The notes beneath the pieces are model-generated. The model had not been told where the DNA came from. It was given only the letters and a program-made list of their open reading frames with translations, and made no database searches. From Salisapilia sapeloensis (taxonomy: Eukaryota; Oomycota; Peronosporomycetes; Peronosporales; Salisapiliaceae), in NCBI GenBank assembly GCA_023334545.1, contig JAADVB010000047.1:1-64000 (forward strand): a stretch of DNA of 64,000 nt. Reading direction: 5' to 3'. Made by a program: the position numbers and the translations under genes. Position 1 is the stretch's first letter. Each line of letters begins with the position of its first letter. This document shows positions 51,353-62,812 of this stretch, piece after piece.

Positions 51353-53095
51353 TTAAAAGCGCATGTTGCGCCCCATATCTCGCACGGCGTTCTCTTCCAC
51401 CCACGAGCAGATGAGCGTCAGACTCTCGGTGCTCGGCTCAAAGATAATGTCCATCGGACTCGTGCCGACAAAGTAATGCCCCGCACGCTCTTCCACACAG
51501 AGCGACGTCCCGAACAAGTGCGTGAACTCTTCGCCACCGATTGCATGGCGCACGAGCTCCGAGTGAAGAAAGTCGTTCGAGGAGTAGTGCGTCACGTCGC
51601 ACGGGAGACCAAAGAGTTTCAGGAACGCGAGGCGACGGACACCTTCCTGGGTTACCGACAAGAAACCTGGCGGCAAGTCGCGCCCGCCTTGTCTGCCTCG
51701 ACGACCATCGTCCGAGCCACCGCGAGGGTACTGTCCATTCGCGAGCTGCCGAAGCTGTGTGCGCAGCATCGTAATCAGTCGCTCTCGCACGCGATGCGCC
51801 TCACGCTCTGCGAGTCGACTCTCGAGCGCAAAGCGGTTGTTCATGTGCATCTTGCGCTCCTTCTCATAGCGTTTGTATCGATCCAACTGCATCTGACGCT
51901 CCGCCAGCTTCGTCATGACCGTGTCTGTACGCGAGACGCTAGGCGCTTGGTCCTGCATCCGGAGCTGAGCTCTCGCATGTGCTAGCGCTTGCTCCAGTTC
52001 ATCCGTCACGCGTTTCGATTGCTCATGCGCTCGCGAAAGCTCTTCATTTGTCGCCGCACGAATCTCATCGCATTGGATCAACGCTTGCTGCAGACGTTTA
52101 CGTAACGAAGCATTTCTATCGGCCAAAGTCTCTCGATCCGACCGTTCTTTTTTCAGTTCTAACACTAGCGCGTTCACGACTTGCTTGTGCGTCGCATCGC
52201 CGTCGGTCACGACGTCCATGTTCGGCCGCGCAGTCTTCCGAGCTGGCTCCATCGATGTACCAGTCATAGACGATGGGGGCTGTGCATTAGATGTCGGACA
52301 ACTACGCTTCTTATTCGGAGTCGGCCGTTTCCCACTGCCGACGGCAGGAGCGTCTGGTGCCACCATGGCACCAGACGATGGCGGCTGCATCGCTTCTACC
52401 TCGCCCGTACCGTCCACATTCATAGACTCGGACGTATTGAAGGGAAAGTTAGACTCGTTCAACTCGAGCGTCGGGTCGCGCTCGATCTCGAACTCAAGCT
52501 CCCCTGGCGGCGCCGTCTTGAGCTTTTGAATGGCTTCGAGAAATCCAGACTGCATCAAGCTCTGGCCGTTCATGGACAAGAGGCGGTCACCAATACGCAG
52601 TGGAGAGTTCGTCGAGGAGGTGTGCATCGTCGAGACAACGAGACGATGCTGCGGGTCATGGCAGACGCCAAAGCCGAGCTTATCGCCATCCTTCCAGGCT
52701 CGCACCGTCATCTTTTGTACATTCTCTTTCGAATTTGTATCACCTCGACTAGTCTCATTGGCTACGGATTCATTCTGCTTACTCTTGCATTCACTAGATG
52801 CATTTGCATTCGAATAGGACGGAGATGAAGAGGAGGAAGATGGCATGGTCCCATGCGTCGCGTCCCGAAGCAGATTCGTAAACGATGTCTCTTCACCCGG
52901 AGCTTCAAGTCCACTCGTCTTACTCTCCTCGACCGACCCGTACTTGGCATCGGCATCAGCTCTGCACTGGTCGAGTCGATTCGTCCCATGTGGTTGTCGA
53001 TAGGCGTCGCTACTCGTCTCTCGATAGGAGGACACAGTGTCCTCATTCATTGGAGCTTGAGATGTGGACACCCCGCTTCGCTTCTGCTGCGGCAT
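51353..53095 (-). CDS. PDZ and coiled-coil protein, uncharacterised
   Basis: A 580-residue single-exon protein. The first 125 residues are Ser/Asn-rich. A PDZ-like domain occupies about 128-206: TVRAWKDGDKLGFGVCHDP, SPLRIGDRLLSMNGQSLMQS. A disordered linker (about 210-310) contains basic KKRSCPT, then a coiled coil (about 310-440) of NALVLELKKERSDRETLADR type. The C-terminal 120 residues (LPPGFLSVTQEGVRRLAFLK, SPMDIIFEPSTESLTLI) look folded but unrecognised. No membrane segment is seen. It is convergent with the SulP gene and their stop codons are only about 41 bp apart, so the 3' untranslated regions must overlap. Function is unknown; a scaffold is likely. Confidence 0.75.
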   Translation of the reverse strand: MPQQKRSGVSTSQAPMNEDTVSSYRETSSDAYRQPHGTNRLDQCRADADAKYGSVEESKTSGLEAPGEETSFTNLLRDATHGTMPSSSSSSPSYSNANASSECKSKQNESVANETSRGDTNSKENVQKMTVRAWKDGDKLGFGVCHDPQHRLVVSTMHTSSTNSPLRIGDRLLSMNGQSLMQSGFLEAIQKLKTAPPGELEFEIERDPTLELNESNFPFNTSESMNVDGTGEVEAMQPPSSGAMVAPDAPAVGSGKRPTPNKKRSCPTSNAQPPSSMTGTSMEPARKTARPNMDVVTDGDATHKQVVNALVLELKKERSDRETLADRNASLRKRLQQALIQCDEIRAATNEELSRAHEQSKRVTDELEQALAHARAQLRMQDQAPSVSRTDTVMTKLAERQMQLDRYKRYEKERKMHMNNRFALESRLAEREAHRVRERLITMLRTQLRQLANGQYPRGGSDDGRRGRQGGRDLPPGFLSVTQEGVRRLAFLKLFGLPCDVTHYSSNDFLHSELVRHAIGGEEFTHLFGTSLCVEERAGHYFVGTSPMDIIFEPSTESLTLICSWVEENAVRDMGRNMRF

Positions 53096-54285
53096 AGCTT
53101 GTCTTTCTGATATACGAGGATTCGAATGGGCTAGTACTAGGTATGGATCGATAGACGGACGATAGGCGAGTTGATAGGACGCGCTCCAAAGAAATTATTT
53201 TTTACTGTACGATCATCGAAAAACGACGACGGTGCTTCGAGGAAGACCGCAAAGTACTTGGCTAGACTATGGGCGACAGGATTCTTATTTTGCACATCCG
53301 CTGTCAAAGACGAAAAACCAGGATCAGATCGAGGAGTCTTAGAAGAAGATGTCTAGCTAGAGTTCAAGTAGATATCCTTTAGACGTTGGATTTTGGTTGA
53401 AAAGCACTGGTGGATAGTTGATTGATCAAGGTATAGATAGGATACACGTGTCTTCGTAGTGCTAGTTGCTTTGTGTACTGATAGATGCATGTATAAGTGC
53501 TATATGGACTGAAATTTGACCACATCTTTTAGTTGCAGCCAAGTAGATGTACGGCCTCGTCTAGCAAGCACTCGAGTCTGTATAACTTCTCCTTGATTGC
53601 TCTTTTGTTGGAGACACAACTATAAAGCGCATCCACCTTGCTTACCATCGTCGTGATCTCGTTTGCTATTGACGTGTCTGTACTGGTGTACACGTGCTAT
53701 GATGCAATTAAGCACGGACATGGTTCGACCTTAAAGCCGTATCTGTCCAACCTACTCTTTACCGATCTATACAATGCTTATTCAGTATTTGATGGATCTT
53801 CTACATCCCTCATCAAGCACATGTAAGAGTCATGGACACTGCCAACGTACGTTTTAAGCGTTCGTACTTCCTTCGTGGTCATCTGGCAAACCCACTCACA
53901 AGCTAAAGAACCAAAGCTCCAAACCAACGATCGAAGCTTTCTCGTCTCATCTTCATCCTAACATACAGTCATGATTCGACCGAGCAAAAACGCATCAGTC
54001 GCCGAACAACTCGACGCAGTCCAAAGCTACAGCAATTGGACACCTAGCTAAAACTTTAAAGTACGTAATAATCAAGTTAAACGTCTATACACTACATGTA
54101 GTTGATCTCTCTCCTCTCAAGACAGTATGTTCAATATCTCACCAAAGACCAAGGAACTCATCCTGACAATAAGCTCCATGATACCTCTAAAGAAACTCAA
54201 TCGAACCACAACTCCAGAAAGCAAGTAAAAGACAAGTATATATCCATCAAATGAATCTTCAGAATTGCCAAAGCTACAAGTCGAC
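53096..54285. other. Gene-poor interval
   Basis: About 1.2 kb without a supported gene. A plus-strand frame at 53638-53826 contains TIVVISFAIDVSVLVYTCYD and could be an eroded membrane segment, but it lacks context. No RNA gene is seen. Confidence 0.45.
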
Positions 54286-55377
54286 CTATCCTTCCTTGGT
54301 CTGATACCGCAGAGGCTTCCCTTCCTTTCCGTCCGTCGTCCTAAACCGTTTTAAAATGCCCATGAAGAAAGCTCGACGGTTCTCTACATGATCTCCAATA
54401 CTAGTCTCAAACTCATCCAGCGCCTTCTTCGCCGTCGCGTAGTCGAACCAGGATAAAAAGTCGACCATCCGGTCGTCCACATCGTCTTCCGTCAGCTTAA
54501 AGTCCGGATCCTTTGCTCGCTTCTGCGCCAACGCACTCGCTTTCTTCACTTGCACCTCGCTCTGCTTCGTACGCAGCTTACGGATCTTCTCTTTGCGTTC
54601 CTCTGACTTGCTGCCACCGCCACCAGCAGTCAGCTCGACGTTGATCCGTCGCCCGTGCAGCAGCGTATGGTGCTGTGCTAAGGCAGCTCCAAGCGCCTTG
54701 CGGTCTGCCACTTCGATGAACGCCATGCCTTTCGACTTACCAGTCTTCTTATTCGTCCGCAGGCGGACGGTCACCTCGCCAGCTTCGGCAAAGTGCTTCT
54801 TGACGTCCTCTGCCGTCGCGTTGAACGGTAGCTGGCCAACGAATAGCGTAAGGTGGATGCTTTTTTCCTTCTTTGGCTCCTCCAGTTCCTCCTCTCGAGG
54901 TCGTTTGTCACCGACGGCACTCTCTTCCTGCTTCACAGACTCCTTCGCACCATCCAATTTCACCTGCAATGCCTTTGCAACCTCCGGATCTGTTTCCTGT
55001 TCTATCTTACGACGCAGCTTTCGTCTCTCCTTGGCATTCAGTGGCTTGTCAGCGCCCTCATCATTCGTCTCAATCGCTTTCATCTCCTTGGCGACTTTTG
55101 CTCTCGTCGGGTAATCTCGGTTTTCCGGTACAAACCATTCTGGATGAAGCTTCTTGACTTCCTCCAACTGCTCTTTCGCTTTTAGTTGCTCCGGATCCGA
55201 GCCTTGGTAATCCTCAGCAGCAAACCACTCAGGGTGGCGGGCTGCCATGCGAACGAATTTCTTTCGAGATTTGAGGTTAAAAGCTACCTTTTGCTTCGAC
55301 TTGCCCTTTTTAGCATCAGTAGCTTTTGCTGGAGAAGTATTGGCACTAGCATTTGCATTGCTTTCCGTGTCCGACAT
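54286..55377 (-). CDS. RRM-containing nucleolar-type protein (Nop6-like)
   Basis: A 363-residue single-exon protein. The frame starts at GTG, but the ATG at 55375-55377 (MSDTESN) fits best. The N-terminal half is charged, with two copies of a 'HPEWF' motif (ARHPEWFAAEDYQGSDPE and KLHPEWFVPENRDYP), then KERRKLRRKIEQE. One RRM lies at about 180-255: LTLFVGQLPFNATAEDVKKH (RNP2) and KSKGMAFIEVADRKALGAAL (RNP1). The C-terminus has a conserved helical stretch, DFLSWFDYATAKKALDEFE. The single RRM with basic flanks resembles Nop6-type ribosome biogenesis factors and fits nearby EFG1 and DDX47 functions. Confidence 0.72.
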   Translation of the reverse strand: MSDTESNANASANTSPAKATDAKKGKSKQKVAFNLKSRKKFVRMAARHPEWFAAEDYQGSDPEQLKAKEQLEEVKKLHPEWFVPENRDYPTRAKVAKEMKAIETNDEGADKPLNAKERRKLRRKIEQETDPEVAKALQVKLDGAKESVKQEESAVGDKRPREEELEEPKKEKSIHLTLFVGQLPFNATAEDVKKHFAEAGEVTVRLRTNKKTGKSKGMAFIEVADRKALGAALAQHHTLLHGRRINVELTAGGGGSKSEERKEKIRKLRTKQSEVQVKKASALAQKRAKDPDFKLTEDDVDDRMVDFLSWFDYATAKKALDEFETSIGDHVENRRAFFMGILKRFRTTDGKEGKPLRYQTKEG

Positions 55378-55997
55378 GACGTCCACGAGCGTATCAGCTA
55401 TTTGAAATGGTTCGTTTGTGTGTGTCTCGGTTTAGTAGGTGCAATTTGTATAGCGTTTTGTATGGGTGGTGGCAGCAGCACAAGAAGGACTTGACAAGCA
55501 TGAAGAGTTGAGTGGGTACAATGCTAGGCAAGTTCCATCATATACTGTCTAGCGAGGAGATGATATATTCAACATTGCCACTGTCGGCTCCGTTAGACGT
55601 TTTGTCTTTTCAATCTCTTTAAATCATTTGGAACTCTTTCATACTACTTCGAAACGACATCTACTACTTCTACAGGAAAAGCTAAAGTGGAAATGCTCAA
55701 GACGCTGGAAACCAGTCAAACGCCGTGTCACAAATGACCGGACATGCATACCTCCTTCCTCTGCTTCCGTCGCACGTATCCTCTTCCCACATACCTAAAA
55801 GTATATATCAATACAAGTAAGCATGAGTACAACTACAGATAACAGTAGTAGAGTATATGTCATTTTCTCCATTCAAATCGATTTAATTGACAAATCTTGA
55901 AGAGGTGTTCGTTCTCAGATAGACAAAACATCTTAAGCTAAGTATACGTCGTTCGGTTGGCTCCAGCGTCTTATTGCCAAGAAAGCGCATCAGAAGC
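55378..55997. other. Divergent intergenic region
   Basis: About 620 bp separating the RRM gene and the helicase. No coding or RNA gene is evident. It must contain both promoters. Confidence 0.5.
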
Positions 55998-57386
55998 ATG
56001 TCTGACCAGGAAGCAAGCACGTCTCCAGCGGCTGAAGCCCCGCAAGAGGAAGAAATTACTACCTTTGCAGCACTCGGTGTTGACGAAGTACTATGCGAAG
56101 CCATTGCATCGCTCGGATGGGATAAACCGAGTAAAATCCAGCAGCAAGCGCTGCCATTCGCACTCCAAGGTCGAGACATCGTCGGTGTGGCCGAAACTGG
56201 GTCCGGCAAGACCGGTGCCTTCGTCATCCCGATCTTGCAAAACCTACTCAAGTCTCCACAACGTCTCTACGGCCTTGTACTCGCACCAACGCGTGAACTC
56301 GCGTACCAAATCAGTGAACAGTTCGAAGCCTTAGGCTCGTCCATTGGTCTCAAGACAGCTTGCATCGTCGGTGGCATCGATATGGTGCAGCAGCAAGTAG
56401 CTCTCGCTCGTCGTCCACATATTGTCATCGCCACGCCCGGTCGTCTAGTGGATCACTTGGAGAACACCAAGGGATTCTCGCTCCGGACGATGAAGTACTT
56501 TGTCTTGGACGAAGCCGATCGGATGCTCAGTATGGACTTTGAAGAGGAGATCAACCAGATCGCTCAGCTCCTGCCTCGCGAACGCAACACCTTTCTCTTC
56601 AGCGCCACCATGACGTCCAAAGTCGCGAAACTCCAGCGTGCGAATCTCCATAAGCCAGCCAAAGTCGAGGTCACGCACAAGTTCGCGACGCCTCAGACGC
56701 TCCGTCAGCACTATCTCTTTATCCCGGCGAAGCATAAAGACACGTACTTGTCCTATCTGTTGAATGAAGTCGCTGGACAGACCGTCCTCATCTTCGTCGG
56801 CACGTGCTCAGCAGCTGAACGCTCTGCTCTACTCCTGCGCAACCTCGGCTTCGAAGCCATCTGCCTACACGGCAAGATGACGCAGCCGAACCGTCTCGGA
56901 GCGCTGAACAAGTTCAAAGCCAAGAGCCGCAACATCCTCGTCTGCACGGACGTCGCGAGTCGAGGTCTGGACATCCCGAGCGTCGACGTCGTGCTCAATT
57001 ACGACATCCCAACCAACGGCAAGGACTACATCCATCGCGTCGGGCGTACGGCACGTGCCGGTCGCGCTGGTGTCGCCGTCTCTTTCGTCACACAATATGA
57101 CATTGAGAACTACCAGCGGATCGAGCACCTCCTCGGGAAGAAGCTCGACGCTTATCCTTGTGACGAAGAGACTGTGCTGGTGCTCTCCCAACGCGTGAGT
57201 GAAGCGCAGAGACTCGCGACGATCGAGATGAACGAAAGTGGGCGAGGAGGGAAGCGAGGTCGACAGGACGATTCGGACGAAGAAGATGAAGGAGGTCCGA
57301 AGAAGTACAAGTCTGCTGGAAGGGTGCAAGGTCGCGGACGTGGACGCGGACGTGGGCGTGGAGGCAAGAGAGGAGGCAGACACTAG
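55998..57386 (+). CDS. DDX47: DEAD-box RNA helicase DDX47 / Rrp3-type
   Basis: 462 residues from the ATG at 55998 ([10 protein letters not shown]); the frame upstream begins only with TTG. All DEAD-box motifs are seen: the Q-motif region ([31 protein letters not shown]), [18 protein letters not shown] (I), PTRELAYQI (Ia), TPGRLVDH (Ib), LDEADRML (II), SATM (III), [14 protein letters not shown] (IV), [14 protein letters not shown] (V) and [13 protein letters not shown] (VI). [17 protein letters not shown] and [10 protein letters not shown] match the DDX47/Rrp3 group, which acts in early 18S rRNA processing. The C-terminus is acidic and ends with RGG-type repeats ([12 protein letters not shown]). 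It is convergent with FZR1; the stops are 56 bp apart. Confidence 0.93.
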   Translation: MSDQEASTSPAAEAPQEEEITTFAALGVDEVLCEAIASLGWDKPSKIQQQALPFALQGRDIVGVAETGSGKTGAFVIPILQNLLKSPQRLYGLVLAPTRELAYQISEQFEALGSSIGLKTACIVGGIDMVQQQVALARRPHIVIATPGRLVDHLENTKGFSLRTMKYFVLDEADRMLSMDFEEEINQIAQLLPRERNTFLFSATMTSKVAKLQRANLHKPAKVEVTHKFATPQTLRQHYLFIPAKHKDTYLSYLLNEVAGQTVLIFVGTCSAAERSALLLRNLGFEAICLHGKMTQPNRLGALNKFKAKSRNILVCTDVASRGLDIPSVDVVLNYDIPTNGKDYIHRVGRTARAGRAGVAVSFVTQYDIENYQRIEHLLGKKLDAYPCDEETVLVLSQRVSEAQRLATIEMNESGRGGKRGRQDDSDEEDEGGPKKYKSAGRVQGRGRGRGRGRGGKRGGRH

Positions 57387-57441
57387 TAGATAAGTTAAAC
57401 AAGTCTTTTAGATGGTAGAAACATGCTTGTGATCGTTATGT

Positions 57442-59349
57442 CTATCGAATGACGTTGCCTGGACCGAGAGGCAATACGAGAGCCGAGCCGAAACGACTGC
57501 TGCCTTTGACACCACTGCTAGGGAATGCGTTCCAAAACCGAAGTGTTTCGTCTCCAGCTCCCGTGACGATTGTCTGACCGTCAGGCGACATGGCCAAGTA
57601 CAAGACGCGGCACGTGTGTCCCGTGAGCGTTGCTACTTTCCTCATGGAAGGATAGTCCCAGATGAAGATCTGGTTCAGCGAGTACCCGTGTGTGCTCACG
57701 AGCTCATTCACGTTCTTAGACCACATCAAGTTGCAGACTTGGGACCCTGTGTCTATAGACCTCCGTCCAGTAGCTGGTTCCATCGTGTTGTTGCTTGCGT
57801 TCTGCCCCGTGTTCATGTTCCAGAAGCGAATGCAACGGTCGGCAGTGCCTCCACCGGACGCGAGAAGACCGTGCTGATGTGGTGACCATGCGATGGCTTT
57901 GACTGCCGCTGTGTGGTCACTGAATCGAAACAATGGTTCGCTTATGCACTCTCTTCGAGCGCCGACGGGATTGTTGCTCGGTGATGAAGAGAGCTTTAAG
58001 GCACTCCAGACACAGAGCTTATTGTCATTTCCACCAGACGCCAAGTGGAGATTGTCAAAAGACCACTTGAGACCACAGACCTCTTGCTTATGGCCGGTCA
58101 GTCGATGCTCGAACGGTTCTCGAGCACGAACGTCTCGGGCGAGGATACTCCGATCTCGGCTTCCTGAAGCTAGTAGATGGGAGCTCCAAGTCGACGATCC
58201 AACTCGTCCAGCATGCCCACTAATAAGAAAACAGTCAGATCACCTCGCATCATACAAGTACAAGTGTAATCGTACTGCATCGTTCGCACAAGCTTTTCTG
58301 CGCCTGCATCCCAAATCTGTAGCTGTCCATTGTTGGTTCCGACTGCCAAGTGAGTTCCCTGCATTACCATTCGACCTTCTTAGATACATATAAATGGAGA
58401 AGCCAAAGTAGGGATGTGCATACTCGACTATTCCAACACACAGATGAAACGGAGTTGGCGTGCTCGGAAAGATCCAGAAGCTTGTCTGCTTTGCTCGTAC
58501 ATGCACTCCAGAGGTACACACTGGAACCGAGGCCAACAGCTAGTTTATTCGAAGGCGACCAGTCCACTAGATTTAAATAAAAGTCGTCTTGTAGCGTTGG
58601 TGCATCAAGGACTTTGAATGGCGTCTTGGCGATACGACGTCTTGCTGGGGTCGATGTGTTGGTGAGATAACTAGTGGGTCAAGCTACTACTCAAACATTC
58701 TCAAGGTACTAGAGTAGGTATCATACCGTTTGGAAGAGTAGAGTGTGCTGCCGAATAGCGGTGTATGCGTCAATCTAGCATTCGACCCTGGACGCTCCAT
58801 CTTGAACCGAAGTATACTGCCTTGTCGCGATCTAGTAGCAAGCGTTATACCAACTGATTGACACAAGTGCATGAGTTTCTATGAAAACTACCGCGAGGAT
58901 TGGATGGGTGACCGCTCTTCCGAGCATTTCCATGATATTCGACACGGTCGAGAAGGCGACGGAAGCCCAAGTAGCTCTCTCTTAAGTAGCTTTGTAAATG
59001 AGCCGGGGCTTTCTTCTCTCTGTTGCTCATTGTTACCATCTGAAGGTCGAGATGTCGAGTTGTTTGGATTTATAGGACGCTGTGTGGGTCTATCGATACA
59101 AGCATCTGAAACATAGTTCCTAGCATATAAAGACAGTGGTCACCTATATGCATCGTCCTCTTCGTCCGACAGTGGTGCCAACGCATCCAAGTTGGTCGAT
59201 GCTCGAGACGGGATGAATCGGTCGCTGTAAATGTACTTGGATCTAAGATATAAAATCATGATCCCTACGAGCCTGTAGAATAGACAGAAGCAGAAGACTT
59301 ACTTGGTGGGTCGAGCCGCGAATTGCTTATAGCAGACAGAATCATTCAT
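57442..59349 (-). CDS. FZR1: Cdh1/FZR1-type APC/C activator with WD40 domain
   Basis: A multi-exon gene. The start is ATG 59347-59349 (MNDSVCYKQFAARPTK), preceded by in-frame stops. A GTAAGT intron joins to KYIYSDRFIPSR, the C-box of Cdh1. Later exons give GSILRFKMERPGSNARL, then ARRRIAKTPFKVLDAPTLQD and NLVDWSPSNKLAVGLGSSVY, the beginning of the beta-propeller. Further blades follow, for example LAVGTNNGQLQIWDAGAE. The last exon, 57442-58044, carries the other blades (LLASGGGTADRCIRFWN, GHTCRVLYLAMSPDGQTI) and ends GPGNVIR, the IR tail that docks APC3. It recruits substrates with D- or KEN-boxes to the anaphase-promoting complex in late mitosis and G1. Not every internal intron border was fixed. 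Confidence 0.88.
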
Positions 59350-60218
59350 CTATTAATGATGATGAGACGGTTTAGCAAAGCATTCGATGAGATCCCATTA
59401 TAAGGGAGCTGCCAAATTGGCTCGTGTTGACTCTATCTCCATCCAATGCATACCTGATTGAGAGCATCAGTGGTAACGTCGGCTGTGCATGCTGTTATCT
59501 CCGGACCGGTGCCCATTCCAGACAGAGCTCGTGTCCGCTCGCTCTTTTAAAGATGACGCTTTATCGCTTTGTGTTGAGCCGTTTTACTCCTTCTTGGCTC
59601 TACCAAATTATGTCCGTAACGGCTCCAAGATAGATGACCATGCCTGTCCGCTACATTTGTCGAGCCAAGTAGTCGTATTCTGTAGCAAGCATCCATTACC
59701 AAGGCTTTAGATGAGACTGCACTCTCGAACATTTTCTTCTCGCTCGACGAAAGGACTTGTGGGGTTAACTAGACGCAGGCACGTCAGACATAGTAACTTG
59801 AGCGAGGGACAACGAACGATTGCTCATGGCAGAGAATCCAGCTTTCGTAACTGTCAATATGAATGCTTTCCTCCCCCTGTCTTTGCAGCACAAGGTGCTA
59901 AATCGCAGACGACGTTCCCTTGGTCACCAAGAGTCTAGTACAATCCGTTAAGTCTGTCGGTAGTTGCAAACGACGTGGTAACTAGTCTTCAAGATTGAAA
60001 AATCTCGACAGATGTGCAGGCTTGGAACTTTCAATGACATGAGAGGATACAAGATCCGAATCCATTGGCACCCGTTCAGGAGTTCGACGCGTATGTCGCT
60101 TGAGCTCGAAAGTCTCACGTAAGTGTCATCTTCAACATGATATGTCAACACGCTGTTTCGTCCCATACTCGGCCCAAGACACTTTCGAAGCCATTGGTTT
60201 CAAGATCGATCCGACCCA
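59350..60218. other. Divergent intergenic region
   Basis: About 870 bp between FZR1 (minus) and the phosphotransferase (plus). There is no supported coding, only short frames without motifs. Confidence 0.5.
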
Positions 60219-61669
60219 ATGGCGACCGTAGCAACGCAGGCCGCGGCACAGCGCGATGTCGATGAATTGCACCAACGAGTTCGACATCGATCTGTGGCAG
60301 ACCCAGGCAAATCTCTCTACTTTGGCAAATACGTGTCTCAAGAAGGATGTGAAAACCTGCTCACGTACGAGTACCACGGCGCAGATCATTCCTACATCTA
60401 TAAAAAGTTCCTGACGCCCATGAATAACTATCTGGTCGAATTGCTACCTCTATGGCTTGCACCCAATCTCGTATACATTGCTTGGAAGAGTATGGAGATT
60501 GCAAGACTAAAGAGTGTCTGTGGCATAGATTACGCTTCTCGGACTACTCACCGTCGGAACGACGCATGTGCTTGTCTTTTTCTATTGCCCATTTCTCGAA
60601 GGCGACATTCCTCCATGGCTATGCACCCTATCAGCATTCGCACTCTTTGCCTACCAAGTACTTAATACCATCCCTAGCTCCTATCGTCACTAGCTCATCC
60701 ATATACTAGACCCTGGACAACCTGGATGGCAAACAAGCTCGTCGGACAGGCACATCCTCTCCTCTCGGCCTTCTATTTGACCACGGATGCGATGCTCTCA
60801 ACGTCTCCGTCGGTCTTATCACCATGTCCTGCTTCATGCAGTTCGGGACCACGTGGAAGGCACTCGCCATGCTCCTCAGTGGCCACATCGTGTTCATTTT
60901 CGCTACATGGGAAGAGTACTACTGCGGCTCTTTGGAACTACCAGTCGTCAACGGTCCGACGGAAGGTGTGCTCATCGGCATCGGTCTCAAGCTATTCACA
61001 GCCATCGCAGGCACGTCGTTCTGGACCTCGGAGACCATCCCAGGTGTCCAGAACAACACACTCTTCCTCTTCTCCACTCTCTCCGGCACCATATGCACCA
61101 TCATCGTCAAGTACTATCTTCCTCTTACTTGTAGTAAACTCGAGCTAAGACATGCATAGCGTTGTGAACGTCGTACGCGCCGTGCGTCTACGCCACGATT
61201 CGATCGTCGTGGCTTGCACAAGACTAGCTCCCTTCCTCACTATCAACTCCATGGCAGCCGTCTGGGCACTCGTCTCTCCTTCAGACATCTTCACCATCTA
61301 CCCTCGCCTCTTCCTCTGGATGCTTGGCTTCCTCAACAGCAAACTAGTGGTACGTCCTTCTACCTCCTACGAGTCACTAATGTCACTCATGTAAGCTCCT
61401 AGCTCCATCTCATGCTCGCACACTTGTGCGGGGAAGAGTACCATCCGTTCCGAAAGACGCTCGTGCCTCTCTTTTACGTCGCAGGCCATTGTGGCTTTAG
61501 TATGCTCCAAGGCATCTACGACGGCGTGAACGAGCTCTTGATCGTCCAAGAGTTTTTCTTCCTCTCTCTCGCTTCTTACATCCACATCGTCGTAACAGTC
61601 GTGTGGGAAGTGAAGACTGTCTTAGACATTCCTGTCTTCACTGTACCTCGGAAGCATAAACAAAAGTAA
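60219..61669 (+). CDS. Choline/ethanolamine phosphotransferase (CDP-alcohol family)
   Basis: Five exons from ATG 60219, introns about 50-60 nt. The first exon encodes KYVSQEGCENLLTYEYHGAD and TPMNNYLVELLPLWLAPN. The second has THVLVFFYCPFLEGDIP. The third opens with the CDP-alcohol phosphatidyltransferase motif DGKQARRTG...GLLFDHGCD (D-G-x2-A-R-x8-G-x3-D-x3-D, all residues present) and continues through membrane helices (LAMLLSGHIVFIFATWEEYY). The last two exons add TRLAPFLTINSMAAVWALVS and EFFFLSLASYIHIVVTVVWE. The protein makes phosphatidylcholine or phosphatidylethanolamine from diacylglycerol and a CDP-alcohol in the ER. Choline versus ethanolamine specificity cannot be read directly. It is tail-to-tail with COQ2. 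Confidence 0.9.
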
Positions 61670-61708
61670 AAAACACACGAATCTACGCATCTCCCTCTCT
61701 TGTATTTC

Positions 61709-62812
61709 TTATATGACGTTGCCTGCTACCATGGATGCAAAGAGCCATGCACCAAGCCACTTGTTACTACCAAACCTCTCCTGTAGATTCACTGGGTCAT
61801 CTAGCTTGGCTGTGTTCACCTGCCACGCCAAGTGGCCAGCACTCGCGCCTAGACCGAGGTAGAATGGCCAGTCCAGACCAGCCATGTACCCGGCAGATCC
61901 GATGCCAAGCACCGTCGCGGCCGAGAAAGCGTTTAGAATCATCGGCGTCTTGTCGCCAAAGAGCAGCGCAGTGGAGCGCACGCCGATCTTCCGGTCGTCC
62001 TCCTTGTCCTGATGCGCATACAGCGTGTCGTACACGATCGTCCAGGCCATGCCACCGGCATATAGAGGTAGCACGGTTGCCCAGTCGATGGAGCCGTGGA
62101 CGGCTGCCCACCCGAGGATTGCGCCGTAGTTGAACGTGAGACCGAGGAACGCCTGTGGCCAGTAAGTGAGTCGCTTCATGAGCGGGTACGTGGCGACGAG
62201 TGAGAGAGACGCAGCTCCTACGGCGATGCTGTAGTAGTTCAGCTGCAGTAATATGCCCAGACCAGCAGATAATTGAGCAGCGAGGAAGCCCCACGCCTGC
62301 TTGGACGTAAGCTTCTTCGCAGCCAATGGCCGCTGGTTGGTGCGTTCGACCTGCCGATCAAAGTCTCGGTCCCACATGTCGTTAATAGTGCACCCGGCAC
62401 TACGCATGATGAAGGCTCCAGTGCCGAAGAGCGCGAGGAGCTTGAGATCCGGGAGCTGACCGACAGGTGCGGCCAGCGAGATGCTCCAGAAACATGGCCA
62501 CAGGAGCATAAAGGTGCCTGCTGGACGATTGATACGAGCTAGCTGGATGTACGGGAGCAGCCAGTCAGGGCTATGACGTTCTGCCCATGTGTGTTTTTCT
62601 AGCTTATAGACATCGTCCTGGAGGACGGATGGCTGCTTATGCTTGTCATGCTCGTGGGGTGACGAGCTAAAGGACAGTGTTTGGCTCAGATTGACACATA
62701 CCGATGGTCTATGACGTAGCAATGGTTGCGATCGAGATATGAAAGCCAAGGGCTGTAAGAATGCTCGTCGAGAAGACGTGCGGATGGCCGCCGCAGCCGA
62801 GAGGAGTGCCAT
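61709..62812 (-). CDS. COQ2: 4-hydroxybenzoate polyprenyltransferase, mitochondrial (COQ2)
   Basis: A 367-residue single-exon protein starting at ATG 62810-62812. The N-terminus is a basic presequence (MALLSAAAAIRTSSRRAFLQ). The UbiA fold follows with eight or nine helices. The first aspartate-rich motif is NDMWDRDFDRQVERT and the second is YDTLYAHQDKEDDRKIGVRS, both used to hold Mg and prenyl diphosphate. Other family marks are INRPAGTFMLLWPCFWSI and SAGCTINDM. It condenses 4-hydroxybenzoate with a polyprenyl diphosphate in the inner mitochondrial membrane, the second committed step of ubiquinone synthesis. Length and motif spacing are normal for the family. Confidence 0.95.
   Translation of the reverse strand: MALLSAAAAIRTSSRRAFLQPLAFISRSQPLLRHRPSVCVNLSQTLSFSSSPHEHDKHKQPSVLQDDVYKLEKHTWAERHSPDWLLPYIQLARINRPAGTFMLLWPCFWSISLAAPVGQLPDLKLLALFGTGAFIMRSAGCTINDMWDRDFDRQVERTNQRPLAAKKLTSKQAWGFLAAQLSAGLGILLQLNYYSIAVGAASLSLVATYPLMKRLTYWPQAFLGLTFNYGAILGWAAVHGSIDWATVLPLYAGGMAWTIVYDTLYAHQDKEDDRKIGVRSTALLFGDKTPMILNAFSAATVLGIGSAGYMAGLDWPFYLGLGASAGHLAWQVNTAKLDDPVNLQERFGSNKWLGAWLFASMVAGNVI

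Noticed and set aside
52181-52828. 215-codon plus-strand frame opposite the PDZ coiled-coil gene
   Set aside because: Antisense of a clear coding frame with PDZ and coiled-coil features.
53638-53826. 62-codon plus-strand frame with hydrophobic start
   Set aside because: Too short, no ATG and no neighbours that support it; noted only as possible relic.
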